Assembly: GCA_038747915.1 (NCBI GenBank)
Contig: JBCDJJ010000009.1
Span: 1-64,000 of the forward strand
DNA from: JBCDAP01 sp038747915
GTDB lineage: Bacteria > Planctomycetota > Phycisphaerae > Phycisphaerales > UBA1924
Direction of reading: 5' to 3'
Length of the DNA stretch: 64,000 nt
The notes under the pieces are model-generated. The model saw only the letters and a program-made list of their open reading frames with translations, was not told the origin of the DNA and searched no databases. Below are positions 1-8,668 of the stretch, piece by piece. Positions within the stretch are counted from its first letter, which is position 1. Each line of letters opens with the position of its first letter. Position numbers and translations under genes: made by a program.

Positions 1-22
1 GCCAGTCTCAGCGGTGGATCGA

Positions 23-140
23 CCGACTCCGGGACTTGGGTGCCACTGGCGGCTTGCCCGCCAGTGTTCAAGGGCTTTGGCGTTCGCACTGGTGGGCAAG
101 CCACCAGTGGCACCCGCGACGAATTGACTTGGAACGCACT
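23..140 (+). repeat. Family A double-hairpin repeat, copy 1
   Basis: Non-coding repeat of about 118 bp, nearly identical to 41063-41180. It holds two hairpins: CACTGGCGG pairing with CCGCCAGTG, then CACTGGTGG pairing with CCACCAGTG around a GCAAG loop. The two stems differ by paired (compensatory) changes. It ends with the shared tail GACGAATTGACTTGGAACGC. An outer left arm probably lies before base 1. Function unknown. Confidence 0.8.
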
Positions 141-165
141 AACGCACGCTCTATATCGTCGCGGG

Positions 166-256
166 GGGTGCGGCGACGGGAGTGTCTGGCTTCCACACCC
201 CGATTCTCGGCGTTTGTGGGCCAGTGTTCGCGGGAGCGAGACGCTCCCACCACCGG
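166..256. repeat. Family B double-hairpin repeat, copy 1 (diverged)
   Basis: The 3' half, GGGAGCGAGACGCTCCCACCACCGG, is the hallmark arm of family B, also found at 17686, 18983 and 43106. The 5' half (from about 166, with GGGAGTGTCTGGCTTCCAC) is more diverged. It lies directly between two family A copies. Confidence 0.7.
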
Positions 257-282
257 GCTACGACGGTCGATGATGTACGATC

Positions 283-395
283 CTTGAGAGCGTCTCGAGT
301 CAATCTTCGGCGGGTTCCACTGGTACGTCCCGCCGGTGCGAACGCCGAAGCCGTTGAACGCGGGCAGACAAGCCACCAGTCGCACCGGTGACCTC
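283..395 (-). repeat. Family A repeat, copy 3 (inverted, diverged)
   Basis: Read on the minus strand it follows copy 1 from end to end: GCGACTGGTGGCTTGTCTGCC, a GGCTTCGGCGTTCGCACCGG centre, a CCAGTGGAACCC right arm and a GATTGACTCGAGACGCTC tail. Stem pairing is weaker than in the other copies. With 23-140 it flanks a family B unit in opposite orientation. Confidence 0.6.
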
Positions 396-876
396 CTCAG
401 AGAGTGACGCTATTTCAGATGGCGGATTCGGTCCGTTCGTTGCACGGGATCGATCACGTCGTTGATCGCCTCATGCATACGCCCTGGGTGGCTCAGGTGG
501 AGGTTCTGTCTCTCGATCTGCTGAACCGCTCGCGCTCTTATGCGCGGGGCATTGGACGGGCCCTCACGCTGATCATCATGGCGCGCGACGCCCCGGGAAC
601 ACAACGCGCGCACACGTTTCGTGACATCTGCCAGGCGGCCACTCATGAATGGCGGTGCGTGCATGACTCTTGAGGCGTGACGCGATCGCCCCAACGGCCC
701 AACACCGCCACCAAGACTCGCGTCAGGGCGACGGTGCGGGCTCCGGCGCCCACTGGAGCACGCATGTCTCGCGAGCATCCACGGGTTTCTCCCTGCGGGC
801 CGGTGCCGGCTTATTGGTCATTGTGTCGTGTGAATTTCGCAACATGTTCGCCACTCAGCGGTACCGCTCGCCCACG
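396..876. other. Gene-poor stretch before the autotransporter terminator
   Basis: No gene is recognised here. An 89-codon open frame on the plus strand (404-673, GTG start or ATG at 419) has a weak purine stretch upstream, but I estimate its third-position GC is lower than that of the surrounding genes, and it resembles no family I know. A 122-codon minus-strand frame (410-778) overlaps it. Neither is called as a gene. Confidence 0.4.
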
Positions 877-902
877 AAAAACGCCCCAGCGGTGCTGGGG
901 CG
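877..902 (-). terminator. Rho-independent terminator of the autotransporter gene
   Basis: A perfect 9-bp stem (882-890 with 894-902) closes on a 3-nt loop. On the minus strand it is followed by five T (877-881). It lies 57 nt past the stop codon of the gene ending at 959. Confidence 0.85.
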
Positions 903-958
903 CGTGTGGTCTGTGTCAGGATGTCAGGTGCGGGCTGTACCCGCACCGTGCGGTCCGA

Positions 959-3900
959 TCAGAAGCGGAAGGAGAGGCCGCCGCCGACCGAACTCACCGA
1001 CTGGTCGCCGGTGTACTGACCGTCGAAGCGGGCGAAGAAGGCGACGTTGTTCTCGAGGAGGGCCGTGAAGCCGGCACCGATGTAGACGGAGGACTCGTCG
1101 CCGAGGTCGGTCTCGATCTCGAAGGGCACGCCACCGGCGTTGAAGTTACCGGTGACCTCGTCGAGATCATCGCCGGCCTCGAAGTCCCAACCAACGGTGA
1201 CCTCGGGGATCCAGGTGATGCCGCCGGTCTCGAAGACGTAGGCAAAGTTGGCACCGAGTCGGGTGTTGATGAGGTTGGCCTCGTACTCGTCGATCGAGAG
1301 GCCGCCCGCGCCGGACTCGGAGAAGCTGTCCTGATCGTAGTAGGTGTACTGGATCTGGAACTCGGGGGTGATCACGAACTGATCGAAGCGGAAGTTGTAG
1401 CCCACGCCGGCGAAGAAGGTGAAGTCGAACGCGTCGTAGTCGGCGTTGTTCGAGAAGCCGAGGATGGGCGAGTTGCGGTCGGACTCCTGCTCGCTGAAGC
1501 CGAAGCTGGTCTGGATGTCGACGAAGAAGTCGCCGAAGGTCAGGCCGAGATAGGGGCCGAAGCGGTAGGTGTCGATATCGATATCGCCGAGGCTGTTGTC
1601 GAGCTCGATCTCGGTGGCGTTGTAGGTGAAGTAGATACCGAGGAGGAAGTTGTCGTTGAAGGCGTAGTCGATACCCGCGGTCACACCGCCGCCGTCGGCG
1701 TCGTAGCCGGTGACATCGGCGGTATCGTCCTGCTCCTCGAAGATGCCGAAGCCGCGGACATAGACGTTCCACGGGTCGGAGTCGAGGCGGCCGGAGGAGC
1801 CGGGGCCGTACTGGGCGTTGTAGTCGTCGTAGGCGGCGTTGAGCAGGCCGGACTCGGCGGCAGCGAAGAAGTCACCACCGTTGGCGACCTGGGCGAGGGC
1901 GGCGTTGCCGCTCATCCGAGCCGCGATGTACTCGTTGTGCTGGAGGTTGATGCGCTCGTTGAGGTGGGTGACCACCGCGGCGGCCTGGCCGTAGGCGCGG
2001 GCACCGTCGTAGATCTCGTGGACCGCGTTGTTGTAGCCGAGCGTCGCGAAGGGGTTCTCGGTGAGGTTGTCGATGCGGTTGATGAGCAGGGCCGCATCGT
2101 TGTTGGTGTTGCCGGCGGTGAAGAACTCGGGGTTGGTGGGATCGAGCAGGCGGGTGCCGTCGGAATCGAAGGAGTTGATGTTGGTCTGCGTGGCGGTCGG
2201 GTCGGCGATGCTGCCGATCGACGTGCCGATGGTCGCAAACTGCTGGTTGAGGAAGTCGGAGGAGGAGTAGTTCTGCTCGGCGCGATCCGCGACGAGGATG
2301 AGCTCGGTCTCGTCGTCGCTGATGGCCCACCCGAAGCGGAGCACGTTGTCGGCGAAGAGGTCTTCCTCGACGAAGGCACCGTTGACGGGGTTGCCGTTGG
2401 CGTCGACAGCGGCCGGATCGATCGTGTTCGCGTCGAGGCCAGCGACACCGTCGAAGCCCTGGCCAGCGACGAACTCGTCGGTGGCGTCGGCGTCGTTGGA
2501 TTCGCTGCGGAGCCGCGGCGCGGTCGGCGCGGTGAGGTAGGCGAACTCGAGCTCAGCGGTCTCGTTGGCGTCGGAGAAGCCACCGGCGTCGAACTGCACG
2601 CCCGCTGGGATCGCGGCGCCGTCGAGGGTGATGGTGCCGCCGCCGTTCACATCGATGATGGTCCAGGTGTCGGCATCGGCGATCGCCCCGAGGGTCGGGT
2701 TGAGGTTGCCCGCGAACGCACCGGTGATCGGCCGTGAGAAGCCCGCAGCGAGGCCACCGTCGATCACCGGAAGGGCATCGTCGGCGTTCTCGAGCACGGA
2801 CACCTCGATGATGGGCGGCGTGCCACCGGCGGGGGTCACGAAGGCGAAGTCGTCGTCGGCGGAATCGCCGGCGATGATGATCGCATCCGAGTCGAGGCCC
2901 ACCTCGCTGGTCGCCGGGGTGGTATCGCCCGACGAGACGCCGAGGCTGTCGCGACGCAGGAACGTGGTGGAGTCGATGACCGAGCGGACCTCGACACCGG
3001 TGATGAAGGCCGGGTCGGCACCGACACCGCCGCCGTTGATCACGACCGCGCCCCCGGTGGTCTCCGTGTCATCGATGATGACGGTCGAGAGCGAGGTGCC
3101 GAGCTGCAGGCCGCCGCCGGCGAGCACCTCGATGCTGGGGAGCACCTGCTCACCCGCGTCGGCCACCAGACCGTCGCCGTCCTCATCGCGGAGGGTGTTG
3201 ACGACGAGGTAACCGGCGTTCTCGACGGTGATGCGGCTACCCGCCGCGGAGGTGAAGTCACTGGTCGCGAGCTCGTTGATCTCGACGAAGCTGTCGCGGC
3301 CGGCAACGTTCGTGACGTTGTTGGCGACGTTGGACGAGACGTTCAGGTCGAACGCACCGAAGTTGATGTCGCCCTCGAGGCGGACACGAGTGCCCGCATC
3401 GTCGGTGATGATCCGCGAGTTGCCGGTGAGGTTGGTCTGCTCGTTGGCATCGAGGTCACCGAGGCCGTCATCGCCTTGGAAGACGAACCACGAGGCGCCG
3501 TCGAAGAGCACACCCTGGCCGGCGGCGTTGCCGGTGTTGAAGTTGGCCACGAGGTCGTTGCCGAGGTTGCGGACCGCACCGCCGTTGGCGTTGATGGTGT
3601 CGCCCTCGATGGTGAAGGTCGCCTGGCCACCGCCCATGGCGTCCTGGGTGTTGAAGGGAGCATCGATCTCGAGCGAGACGATGTCGTTGGGAGCATCGTT
3701 GCGGAGCGTGAAGTTGGAGAGCGTGGAGGTGGTGCCGATGGAGAACGTCTGGGTGACGCCGTCGACCGCGTTGGTCACCGAGCCGGTGCCGTTCTGGACA
3801 CCCGTGAAGGTGCTGGTGTCGCCCACCAGGAACGCGCCGGCGCCGAGGGTGAGGGTGCCCGCACCGGCCAGCGTGCCGATGGTCTCGGTCACACCGGCGC

Positions 3901-5569
3901 CGAGGGTCGCGGTGCCGCCGGTGTTCACGGTGACCGTCGCGGTATCGCCGACCGAGCCGCCGTTGAAGGTGGCGTTCACCGCGTTGTTGACGGTGATGTT
4001 GGTGGTCGAATCGTCCGAGTCGGTGCCCGCGGCCCCGTCGTCATCATCGGTAAAGGCAACCGTGGCGGTGCCGCCGCCCTGGGTGTTGTTCAGGGCGAGG
4101 GTGGTGCCGGCGTTGTTGCCAAGCTGAGCGTTGATGGTGAAGGTCTCACCACCGGCCACGTCGAGCGTGAAGGTCTCGTTGGCGAGGACGTTGAAGGTGT
4201 CGGCGTCGGTGCTGCCGACGGTCACCGAGTTCATGACGGTGAGGGTCGTGTTGCTCGCGGCGACACCGGTGCCGCCGTTGAAGGTGCCCGCGCCGGCGCC
4301 GTTGAGGCTGAAGATCACATCGTCGTCGTCGCCGGCATCGGCGTCGTCAACACCGTTGATCGCCGAGTTGGCGGTGACGTTGACGGTGGTCGCGGTCTGG
4401 GTGTTCTGCACACCGTCGGCGTCGTTGACGCCGTCGCCCTCGCCGTCGACCAGCAGCGTGCCGCCCGCGAGGTTGATCGTGCCGCCGATCGCGGCGAGCA
4501 GCGCATCGCCGTCGATCTCAGTGGTGCCCGAGGTGAGCGTGGCGTTGGAGATGGAATTGGTGTTGTTGGTGATCCGGACGGTGCCGGTCGCGTTGGCGTT
4601 GACGTTGTAGCCCGACATCGCGTCGCCGCCGGCCAGGATCGAGTTGATGGTGATCTGGTCGCCGGCGCCCGGGACGAGCGTGAAGGTATCCATCGCGGCG
4701 ACGGTGATGGTGTCGCCGACATCGAAGGTGACATCGGTGTTGGCGTTCAGCGTGAAGACGCCGCCGGCACCGCCCGCGTTCACCGCGATGGCGTTGTCGG
4801 CGTCGTTGATGTTGAAGTTGTCGGTCTGAGGCGTGGTGCCGTTGAAGGTGATGCTGTCGCCGGGGCCGTCGCCGAAGACGAAGTTCTGGGTGAGGCCGAG
4901 GGCGCCGCCGGAGGTGTTGTTCAGGATGGCAGTGGTGGCAAAGAACTGGACGGTGCTGCCCGTGCCGAGCGAGTCGTTGTCGTTGATGTTGGTGGTGCCG
5001 GCATCGGCGCCCGTGAAGAGGAAGTTGCCGGTGAGGGCCTTGGGTCCGAGCACGGAGAGCTCGAAGGTGCCGGTCTTCGAGAAGGTGCCGGCGCCGATGA
5101 TGTCGGCATCGGTGTTGATGGTGAACAGACCGGTGCCGGTCCCGTCCATGCCGATGGTGTTGCCGTTGGTGTTGAGGTCGAACGCGGTGCCGCCCACGCC
5201 ATCGCCGAAGTTCTGGGCGACGGTCGAGAGCATGTTGATGACGAAGTTGCCGCCGGCGATGATGTCGTCGTCGCCGCCGTCGCCCACGAGCGTGTAGGTC
5301 GAGCCGCCGCTGAACGAGATCTGGCCGCCGCCCGCCACGGTGAGGTTGACATCGAGGATCAGGCCGGGTGCACCGGTGCCGGTGAACTGAGCGTTCTCAG
5401 CGGCGCCGATCGCGTTATCGGCGGCGAGGGCCGCGGTGTAGTTGTCCTGGTCACCGATGAGGTCGTTGCCCTCGGAGTCGTCGAAGACCTGGGCAATGGT
5501 GGTGCCCCCGAATGTGACCGCGAGACCGACGGCTGCAAGGAGTCGAGCCGTTGCCTTGGTGTTCGTCAT
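959..5569 (-). CDS. Giant autotransporter-type outer-membrane protein
   Basis: Predicted 1536-residue surface protein secreted by the type V route. Residues 1-27 form a signal peptide (basic N-terminus, hydrophobic ARLLAAVGLAVTF, Ala-rich cleavage site). Residues about 28-1240 are a low-complexity passenger very rich in Gly, Thr, Asn, Asp and Ala, as expected of a parallel beta-helix. Residues about 1262-1536 are an autotransporter beta-barrel of alternating aromatic strands ending in the outer-membrane signature Phe (LSFRF). I place the start at the ATG at 5569, which has AGAAAGG 8 nt upstream; a GTG at 5578 lies inside that ribosome-binding site. The gene is monocistronic, with a terminator at 877-902 and a possible promoter at 5708-5736. 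The passenger has no recognisable enzymatic motif, so an adhesin or surface-layer-like role is an inference. Confidence 0.85.
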   Translation of the reverse strand: MTNTKATARLLAAVGLAVTFGGTTIAQVFDDSEGNDLIGDQDNYTAALAADNAIGAAENAQFTGTGAPGLILDVNLTVAGGGQISFSGGSTYTLVGDGGDDDIIAGGNFVINMLSTVAQNFGDGVGGTAFDLNTNGNTIGMDGTGTGLFTINTDADIIGAGTFSKTGTFELSVLGPKALTGNFLFTGADAGTTNINDNDSLGTGSTVQFFATTAILNNTSGGALGLTQNFVFGDGPGDSITFNGTTPQTDNFNINDADNAIAVNAGGAGGVFTLNANTDVTFDVGDTITVAAMDTFTLVPGAGDQITINSILAGGDAMSGYNVNANATGTVRITNNTNSISNATLTSGTTEIDGDALLAAIGGTINLAGGTLLVDGEGDGVNDADGVQNTQTATTVNVTANSAINGVDDADAGDDDDVIFSLNGAGAGTFNGGTGVAASNTTLTVMNSVTVGSTDADTFNVLANETFTLDVAGGETFTINAQLGNNAGTTLALNNTQGGGTATVAFTDDDDGAAGTDSDDSTTNITVNNAVNATFNGGSVGDTATVTVNTGGTATLGAGVTETIGTLAGAGTLTLGAGAFLVGDTSTFTGVQNGTGSVTNAVDGVTQTFSIGTTSTLSNFTLRNDAPNDIVSLEIDAPFNTQDAMGGGQATFTIEGDTINANGGAVRNLGNDLVANFNTGNAAGQGVLFDGASWFVFQGDDGLGDLDANEQTNLTGNSRIITDDAGTRVRLEGDINFGAFDLNVSSNVANNVTNVAGRDSFVEINELATSDFTSAAGSRITVENAGYLVVNTLRDEDGDGLVADAGEQVLPSIEVLAGGGLQLGTSLSTVIIDDTETTGGAVVINGGGVGADPAFITGVEVRSVIDSTTFLRRDSLGVSSGDTTPATSEVGLDSDAIIIAGDSADDDFAFVTPAGGTPPIIEVSVLENADDALPVIDGGLAAGFSRPITGAFAGNLNPTLGAIADADTWTIIDVNGGGTITLDGAAIPAGVQFDAGGFSDANETAELEFAYLTAPTAPRLRSESNDADATDEFVAGQGFDGVAGLDANTIDPAAVDANGNPVNGAFVEEDLFADNVLRFGWAISDDETELILVADRAEQNYSSSDFLNQQFATIGTSIGSIADPTATQTNINSFDSDGTRLLDPTNPEFFTAGNTNNDAALLINRIDNLTENPFATLGYNNAVHEIYDGARAYGQAAAVVTHLNERINLQHNEYIAARMSGNAALAQVANGGDFFAAAESGLLNAAYDDYNAQYGPGSSGRLDSDPWNVYVRGFGIFEEQDDTADVTGYDADGGGVTAGIDYAFNDNFLLGIYFTYNATEIELDNSLGDIDIDTYRFGPYLGLTFGDFFVDIQTSFGFSEQESDRNSPILGFSNNADYDAFDFTFFAGVGYNFRFDQFVITPEFQIQYTYYDQDSFSESGAGGLSIDEYEANLINTRLGANFAYVFETGGITWIPEVTVGWDFEAGDDLDEVTGNFNAGGVPFEIETDLGDESSVYIGAGFTALLENNVAFFARFDGQYTGDQSVSSVGGGLSFRF

Positions 5570-5578
5570 CTGATTCAC

Positions 5579-5931
5579 CTTTCTCTCCGCAGAGAGGCTG
5601 TATGAGAGACCTGTTCACCGATCGCCCCGCGTCCATCTCGCGGGAGAAGGCGTCGGCTTCCGTGCCGTGACACGCGCGGCGAAGTTGCCGCTCACTATGC
5701 GCCCCCCAAATTACATAGTGAGGGCTTACTTGGCAATCAGAGCACGAAATCGGCTCGTTGGCAAGTTCGCCTTTGCGATCCCCTCTCCCGAATGGGCCGA
5801 GTCGCCGAACTGGCTTCCGTGGCGCACCGCCTGCGCCCAGGCTGAGCGGCCAATTCTGCGGTATCCACCGCAGAAAATTCAAGACATCCACACGACCGAG
5901 CGCGTATTTGGATTTTGATCGGATTGCTGTA
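5579..5931. other. 353-bp intergenic leader and promoter region
   Basis: It holds no gene. The part from 5690 to 5760 is noticeably AT-richer than its surroundings and contains the candidate promoter of the autotransporter at 5708-5736, which would give an untranslated leader of about 130 nt. Nothing else was recognised. Confidence 0.5.
5708..5736 (-). promoter_or_regulatory. Candidate sigma-70-like promoter of the autotransporter gene
   Basis: On the minus strand, TTGCCA (5736-5731) and TAATTT (5713-5708) are separated by exactly 17 nt in the only AT-rich patch upstream of the gene. Confidence 0.45.
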
Positions 5932-6783
5932 CTACGCACGGGCCTGCGAGGATCCCCTTGGCGTGACACGGAATTGGTCGTGATCCCGCGGACAGTCGTC
6001 GGCGGGCATGTACCCCACTTTCACACGAGCACTGGGCAGCATCTCGGCCATGGCCATGTCGTTCGGTGTTGGACCGCCGAGCGTGACGTCGACGTGGGAG
6101 CCGTCTGGGGCGATCGGGGCCACCTGAAGCTCTCGGCGGAGCTCGAGGACCGGGCGGTCCCAGTGCTCCTCCCACTTCATGGCCAGGAGCGGGCTGGCCC
6201 GGAGCCCGAGCTGATAGCCGATACTGATCGAGTGGAGGCAAGCGGCGTACTGCTCGGGACTGGAGAGCATGTACCGGAAGATGCCGCCGGCACAGATGGC
6301 AGCTGCCATCGGCCGGTGGGTCTGGGCGAGTTCGACCGCTTTGACGCAGATCTCCCCGAGCGGGGTCGTGGTGAACCCGGTGACGACGTGCCAGATGTCG
6401 TGCGTCTGGCGGATCCGCATCATGACATAATCGGTGTCGTCCTTGACGTCGATCTTGCGATAGTAGTCGGGGTCGTAGCCCATCGAGTCGAGGTGCTCGA
6501 CGTACTCGCGGCCGAGGGTGCCGGCCTCGAGCGTGCGGAGGGCCTCGGTGTCGGGGACGGGCTGGAGGTACCGCTCGTTGATCATGGCTGCGACGCCGGG
6601 GTTGCGGGCGACGAAGTCGGTGAGCTCGCGGGTGACGGGGAACTTCCGGAGCCCATCCTCGATGTCGAAGACGCTCTCGGTGTGCTCGGGGTCTCGGAGC
6701 ATGCCGATCGCGCCCTTGAGGCCGGTGAGGTAGGTCGCGTGCGTGTGGTGCTTGGTGTGGTGCGCGAGGAGCTTTTCGAGCAT
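5932..6783 (-). CDS. coq4: Coq4-family protein
   Basis: A 283-residue homologue of COQ4, the ubiquinone-biosynthesis protein thought to act on C1 of the quinone head group. It carries the family metal site HDxxHx11E exactly: H128, D129, H132 and E144, in HDIWHVVTGF...GE. No signal peptide or membrane segment is evident, consistent with a cytoplasmic or membrane-peripheral enzyme. The ATG at 6783 has GGAG 7 nt upstream. No other quinone gene is visible here; the nearest same-strand gene is pyrH, 111 nt upstream. Planctomycetes are generally regarded as menaquinone users, so the substrate here is uncertain. Confidence 0.8.
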   Translation of the reverse strand: MLEKLLAHHTKHHTHATYLTGLKGAIGMLRDPEHTESVFDIEDGLRKFPVTRELTDFVARNPGVAAMINERYLQPVPDTEALRTLEAGTLGREYVEHLDSMGYDPDYYRKIDVKDDTDYVMMRIRQTHDIWHVVTGFTTTPLGEICVKAVELAQTHRPMAAAICAGGIFRYMLSSPEQYAACLHSISIGYQLGLRASPLLAMKWEEHWDRPVLELRRELQVAPIAPDGSHVDVTLGGPTPNDMAMAEMLPSARVKVGYMPADDCPRDHDQFRVTPRGSSQARA

Positions 6784-6894
6784 CGACGGGCTCCGTCACA
6801 TCGGGGCGGGTGGCGCGGCTCCCTCACGATGCAGTGTCGCGAACGGTGACCGCGGTGCCAAGCACGATGTCATGTCGATCGTGTATCGACCCGT

Positions 6895-7656
6895 TCAGGG
6901 TGTCACGAGCGTGCCGATCGGCTCGCCGCGGACCACGCGGGCGGTGTTGCCCGATGCTGCGAAGTCGAACACGACGAGCCCGATGCCCTGGCTCTGGCAC
7001 ATGGCGAGGGCCGTGAGGTCCATGACGCCGAGGCGGCGCTCGAGGGCCTCGGCGAAGGTGAGCGTGTCGAAACGTGTGGCCGATGCATCCTTCTTAGGAT
7101 CGGCGGAGTAGACCCCATCGACCTTGGTCGCTTTGAGGACCGCGTCGCACCCGAGTTCGGCGGCCCGCAGGGCAGCGGTGGTGTCGGTCGTGAAGAACGG
7201 GTGGCCGACGCCGCCCGCGCAGATGACGACGCGACCCGCTTCGAGCGAGGCGAGCGCCGCGCGTCGCTCGAAGCGGCGCACGACGCCTGGAATCTCGAGC
7301 GCGGCGACGCAGTCCGCGGGCTGCCCGACGTGCTCGAGCGCCTCGCGGAGGGCGAGGCCATTGATGATGGTGCCGAGCATGCCCATGTGGTCGGCGGTGG
7401 CACGCTCGATCAGCCCGCTTTCGGCCAGCGTGCCTCCCCGGATGATGTTGCCGCCCCCGATGACCACCGCCACCTGCGCGTGCGCCGCGGCCGATGCGAC
7501 TTCTGCTGCGATCGAGCGCAGGGCATCGGCATCGTGGCCGAACCCGCCCGGTGCGCACAGCGACTCCCCGGTGAGCTTGAGCAGGACACGATGGAGAACG
7601 CGGTGGGACACGCAGGCATTGCACGGGGATTGGTGGTCCGCGTCAATATCAGCCAA
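6895..7656 (-). CDS. pyrH: UMP kinase
   Basis: Amino-acid-kinase-fold UMP kinase (253 residues), converting UMP to UDP with ATP in the cytoplasm. The family motifs occur in order: VLLKLTGES near the N-terminus, VVIGGGNIIRG, RATADHMGMLGTIINGLAL, ATKVDGVYSADPK and VMDLTALAMC. The longest frame starts with a TTG at 7656 and carries about 24 residues before VLLKLTGES. A GTG at 7611 would give an N-terminus closer to the usual family length, and neither start has a clear ribosome-binding site. It diverges from the Exb/VWA operon. It lacks the usual tsf and frr neighbours. Confidence 0.92.
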   Translation of the reverse strand: MADIDADHQSPCNACVSHRVLHRVLLKLTGESLCAPGGFGHDADALRSIAAEVASAAAHAQVAVVIGGGNIIRGGTLAESGLIERATADHMGMLGTIINGLALREALEHVGQPADCVAALEIPGVVRRFERRAALASLEAGRVVICAGGVGHPFFTTDTTAALRAAELGCDAVLKATKVDGVYSADPKKDASATRFDTLTFAEALERRLGVMDLTALAMCQSQGIGLVVFDFAASGNTARVVRGEPIGTLVTP

Positions 7657-7702
7657 GTTCGGCCACCAGTGTGGTGCGGGGGGCGATGCCGATCGACCGA
7701 TC

Positions 7703-7708
7703 TAGGAT
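7703..7708 (+). promoter_or_regulatory. -10 element (TAGGAT) of the VWA/Exb operon, leaderless geometry
   Basis: TAGGAT ends 6 nt before the ATG at 7715, so transcription would begin at or next to the start codon. One of ten sites in the window with this geometry. No convincing -35 was seen. Confidence 0.5.
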
Positions 7709-7714
7709 GGTGTT

Positions 7715-8668
7715 ATGCACGCCGTCGCACTCGGCCGCTCGCAGACCCCCAACCGCCGCGCGTTTCGTGTGGTGCTGCGTTTCGCAGCGGGCCTGTCGGT
7801 GGCGGTCCACCTGGCGTTGATCGTGTGGTTCGCATTGTTCGGCGTGGCCGAGCCGGCTCAGCTGGGTCGGGCGGCCCCGCCGCCGGCCGAGGCCGCGGTG
7901 CTGGTGGAGCAGCCGCTCGAGCAAGCGGTCTTCACGGAGCTCTCGCTCGACCTGCCGCAGGTCACCGCGGGCGACATCGGCGATGTGCGCGTGCAGGCGG
8001 AGCTCTCCGAGCTGTCGCTGGAATCGTTGCCGAACCTCTCGAGCGAGCTGGCGCCGGGATCGACGGGCGAGGGTGACGCCGACGGGCTCGATGGTGGCGG
8101 TGCCGGCTCGGGCGGTTCGGCCTCGTTCTTTGGCGTCGAGGCGTCGGGTCAGCGGTTCGCGTTCATCCTCGACTTCTCCTCGTCGATGCGGTCGAACGGC
8201 CGGATCGAGACGCTCCGCGTGGAGCTGGCGGAGTCGCTCGACTCGCTGCATCCGGGTGCGGAGTTTCGTGTCGTGCTGTTCGCCGATGAAGAGGACGCGT
8301 TCGACATCACAGGCGGCGACTGGCAGCCGGCCAACGACCGAGCGCGGAGCGAGGCGCTGCGGTTCGTGAATCGCCGGGATCCTGGCGGGGGGACCGAGCC
8401 CCTGCCCGCGTTCGAGCAGGTGTTCGCGGTGCGGCCGGCGCCGGACGCGGTGTACTTCATGACCGATGGCGAGTTCCGCGTGTCGGGCGAGTCGGGCGTG
8501 GTCGCTGCTGCATCGGCGCTGCTTCGGGTGCGGCGGGATGCGCGCGCCCGCTCGGTGATTCACACGCTGCTGCTCGGCCATCGCACGAACGACACGGAGC
8601 GCGCGATGCGACTGATCGCCCAGGAGACCGGCGGACGGTTCCAGGCGGTGGGGAGCGGGTCGCGGTGA
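7715..8668 (+). CDS. Membrane-anchored VWA-domain protein, first gene of Exb-type operon
   Basis: A 317-residue protein. Residues about 21-43 form one membrane helix, followed by a Pro/Ala/Glu-rich linker and a Gly-rich spacer near 115-135. A von Willebrand factor A domain spans about 145-310, with an intact MIDAS: D153-x-S155-x-S157 (DFSSSM) and D251 in MTDGEF. This suggests a metal-dependent protein-binding domain outside the cytoplasm. The next gene starts within its stop codon (GTGA overlap at 8665), and the operon continues with ExbB and two ExbD proteins. Its topology, a short cytoplasmic tail, one helix and a periplasmic domain, resembles TonB or TolA, so it may be the effector of the motor; that is inference. 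Confidence 0.8.
   Translation: MHAVALGRSQTPNRRAFRVVLRFAAGLSVAVHLALIVWFALFGVAEPAQLGRAAPPPAEAAVLVEQPLEQAVFTELSLDLPQVTAGDIGDVRVQAELSELSLESLPNLSSELAPGSTGEGDADGLDGGGAGSGGSASFFGVEASGQRFAFILDFSSSMRSNGRIETLRVELAESLDSLHPGAEFRVVLFADEEDAFDITGGDWQPANDRARSEALRFVNRRDPGGGTEPLPAFEQVFAVRPAPDAVYFMTDGEFRVSGESGVVAAASALLRVRRDARARSVIHTLLLGHRTNDTERAMRLIAQETGGRFQAVGSGSR

Noticed and set aside
404..673. An 89-codon open frame on the plus strand
   Set aside because: No family match, estimated third-position GC below that of real genes here and no good start signal; not enough to call a gene.
677..5605. Very long open frames on the plus strand (677-2737 and 3476-5605) opposite the autotransporter
   Set aside because: They arise from the high-GC, low-complexity antisense of the passenger gene; their translations are Val/Gly/Glu/Asp-rich with no domain, and the opposite strand has a signal peptide, barrel and terminator.
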